The notes beneath the pieces are model-generated. The model saw only the letters and a list, made by a program, of their open reading frames with translations. It had not been told where the DNA came from and made no database searches. Below are positions 16,034-17,432 of a stretch of 17,432 bases of DNA, piece by piece. This stretch comes from a bacterium. GTDB taxonomy: Bacteria > Planctomycetota > J058 > JAJDCP01. Numbering within the stretch: position 1 is the stretch's first letter; the number at the start of each line of letters is the position of its first letter. The stretch is taken from contig JAUIEM010000205.1 in the NCBI GenBank assembly GCA_030428695.1, positions 1 through 17,432 of the forward strand, read 5' to 3'. The position numbers were made by a program, and so were the translations under genes.

Positions 16034-17432
16034 GTGTATCCCCTCTTCCTCAGCCGACGCTATCTGCAGAGCCGCCTGATCAGCAACGTGTGCCTGGCCG
16101 GCCTCGCGATCGGCGTCGCCGTGCTCGTGATCGTCAACTCGGTGATGGCCGGCTTCACCGGCGAGTTCGAGCGCCGGCTGCGCGGGCCGCAGTCCCACCT
16201 CGAGATCGAGGGCCGGGAGTACCTGGCCATCCGCGACTACGCGCTGATGGAGCGCCTGCTCTTCGCCGACGAGGTGCTGCTGCACGCGGGCGGTGGTGCG
16301 GAGCAGCAGGCCTTCGTCGAGAAGTGGCTGTTCGAGAGCTGCGTCGCGATCGACTTCGCGACCGGCGAGGCCCACGAGCCGGCCAGCCTGATCGGCGAGG
16401 TGCTCGGCCGCGACGCCGGCGGCGTGCGCCTCGCGACGCTGAACGGCGACACCCTGACCGTGCCGGACGCCTTCGTCGACGAGGTGCTCGAGAGCCCGCT
16501 CGAGAGCGCCCTGCCCTACCTCGCCCCCCTCGCGATGCTGACCTCGGAGTGGTCGGGGGACGCCGGCGTGCTGCGCGCCCACGACGCGGTCCGGGCGGCG
16601 GAGATCGGCAACTTCGAGAGCTACGTCCTCAGCCCCGCCGAGGCCTACGAGAAGGCCTACAAGCGCTGGTTCAGCGCGACCTACTACGGCGACGCCTTCG
16701 GCGGCTCGGCGCTGCTCCACGCGATGTGGCGCCAGGGCCGGCTCGAGCCCCACGCCTTCGCGGCCCTCGAGCAGGCGTCGGTGCAATACCTGATCGACTC
16801 GGTGTCCCGCTACCGCGCGTGGGCGGTGAGCAGGGGCTACGGCCCCGAGGAGGCGCAGGCGGTCGCCCTGCGCCTGCACACCGCCCTCGGGCCGACCGGG
16901 CACGCGGCCAAGGAGGCCGGCTACGGCGACTACGACGAGCTGTACGCGGTGACGACCCGCCCGACCTCGGGCTTCGACACCCTCGAAGAGGCCGACGAGG
17001 CGCTGCGCGCCGACCCCGACCAGGTCTACGAGAGCCGCACCGGGCTGCCGGGCCTGGTCATCGGGGTCAACATCTTCCGGCCGATGGAGCTGCGCCTCGG
17101 CCAGGTGCTGACCGTCTCGACCGTCAAGCCGATCCCCGGCAGCAGCGACTACGAGCAGCTCAAGGCGGACTTCGAGATCGTCGGGGTGTACAGCTCCGGG
17201 TTCCAGGAGCTCGACGCCCGGATGATGTTCTGCGGCGAGAAGGACCTGCGCCATCTGCTCGAGATCGAGCCGGGGGTCTACTCCGGGGTCGAGCTGATGG
17301 TCGCGGACTTCGACGCCGCGCGCGCGGCGAAGCCGCGGCTCGAGCGGCGGCTGCAGTCCCACCTCGACCTGGCCCAGAACTTCCGGGTCGTGTCCTGGGA
17401 CGAGAAGAACAAGACGCTGCTCAGCGCGGTGC
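16034..17432 (+). CDS. LolC/LolE-like FtsX-family ABC transporter permease, long form (copy 2, partial)
   Basis: This gene starts at a GTG four bases after the stop of copy 1 and runs off the window after 466 codons. Its N-terminus, MYPLFLSRRYLQSRLISN followed by GLAIGVAVLVIVNSVMAGF, is clearly related to copy 1 (RYLQSRL and VNSVM are shared). It also shares TGLPGLVIGV and the closing SWDEKNKTLLSAV. The extracytoplasmic region carries a comparable enlargement, including AYEKAYKRWFSATYYGDAFG where copy 1 has SFEEAYGREFGDPLFGSLYG. The three C-terminal helices lie beyond the edge. The two genes probably form a heterodimer like LolC-LolE. There is no strong ribosome site, so translation is probably coupled to copy 1. 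Confidence 0.9.
   Translation, partial: MYPLFLSRRYLQSRLISNVCLAGLAIGVAVLVIVNSVMAGFTGEFERRLRGPQSHLEIEGREYLAIRDYALMERLLFADEVLLHAGGGAEQQAFVEKWLFESCVAIDFATGEAHEPASLIGEVLGRDAGGVRLATLNGDTLTVPDAFVDEVLESPLESALPYLAPLAMLTSEWSGDAGVLRAHDAVRAAEIGNFESYVLSPAEAYEKAYKRWFSATYYGDAFGGSALLHAMWRQGRLEPHAFAALEQASVQYLIDSVSRYRAWAVSRGYGPEEAQAVALRLHTALGPTGHAAKEAGYGDYDELYAVTTRPTSGFDTLEEADEALRADPDQVYESRTGLPGLVIGVNIFRPMELRLGQVLTVSTVKPIPGSSDYEQLKADFEIVGVYSSGFQELDARMMFCGEKDLRHLLEIEPGVYSGVELMVADFDAARAAKPRLERRLQSHLDLAQNFRVVSWDEKNKTLLSAV

Overview
The window is very GC-rich coding DNA with an almost invariant G/C third codon position. It comes from a Gram-negative bacterium: there are two lipoproteins, a secreted protein and LolC/LolE-type permeases. 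A sulfatase-modifying-type domain, a Hanks-type Ser/Thr kinase beside an FHA-domain protein, a PilT-family ATPase, a PrsW-family protein and enlarged FtsX-type permeases together suggest a Planctomycetota-like or Myxococcota-like lineage. No rRNA or other phylogenetic marker is present, so this is an inference. No tRNA, rRNA, CRISPR array or transposase gene was found.

Layout. (1) 1-2658, plus strand: the tail of an FGE-sulfatase-domain gene, a Cache-type lipoprotein, and a membrane histidine kinase that starts one base after the lipoprotein stop. (2) 2659-3432: a gap with a purine-rich, low-GC island that runs into the frameshifted 3' end of a lost gene, followed by a possible promoter and a perfect 9-bp dyad. 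(3) 3433-5250: an NCS1 nucleobase/allantoin-type permease with an extra domain between TM5 and TM6. (4) 5251-5513: a convergent gap filled by a MITE-like inverted repeat. (5) 10169 down to 5514, minus strand: a compact operon of lipoprotein, PilT-like ATPase, FHA plus degenerate isochorismatase-fold protein, Ser/Thr kinase and GNAT acetyltransferase, behind a good sigma-70-like promoter. (6) 11874 down to 10274, minus strand: a PrsW-family membrane protein overlapping a second GNAT gene. (7) 11965-12186, minus strand: a small gene broken by frameshifts. (8) 12309 to the end, plus strand: a secreted all-helical protein followed by two paralogous long LolC/LolE-like permeases, the second cut by the window edge.

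The strongest candidate for something undescribed is block 5. A secretion/pilus-type ATPase is coupled to a protein with an FHA-like domain, a long polyampholyte low-complexity linker, and a C-terminal domain that looks like an isochorismatase/cysteine-hydrolase fold with all three catalytic positions apparently replaced. A Hanks-type kinase follows in the same transcript. This suggests phospho-dependent control of a PilT-like motor through a pseudoenzyme scaffold. Secondary candidates are the NCS1 permease with its extra extracytoplasmic domain and the enlarged twin permeases.
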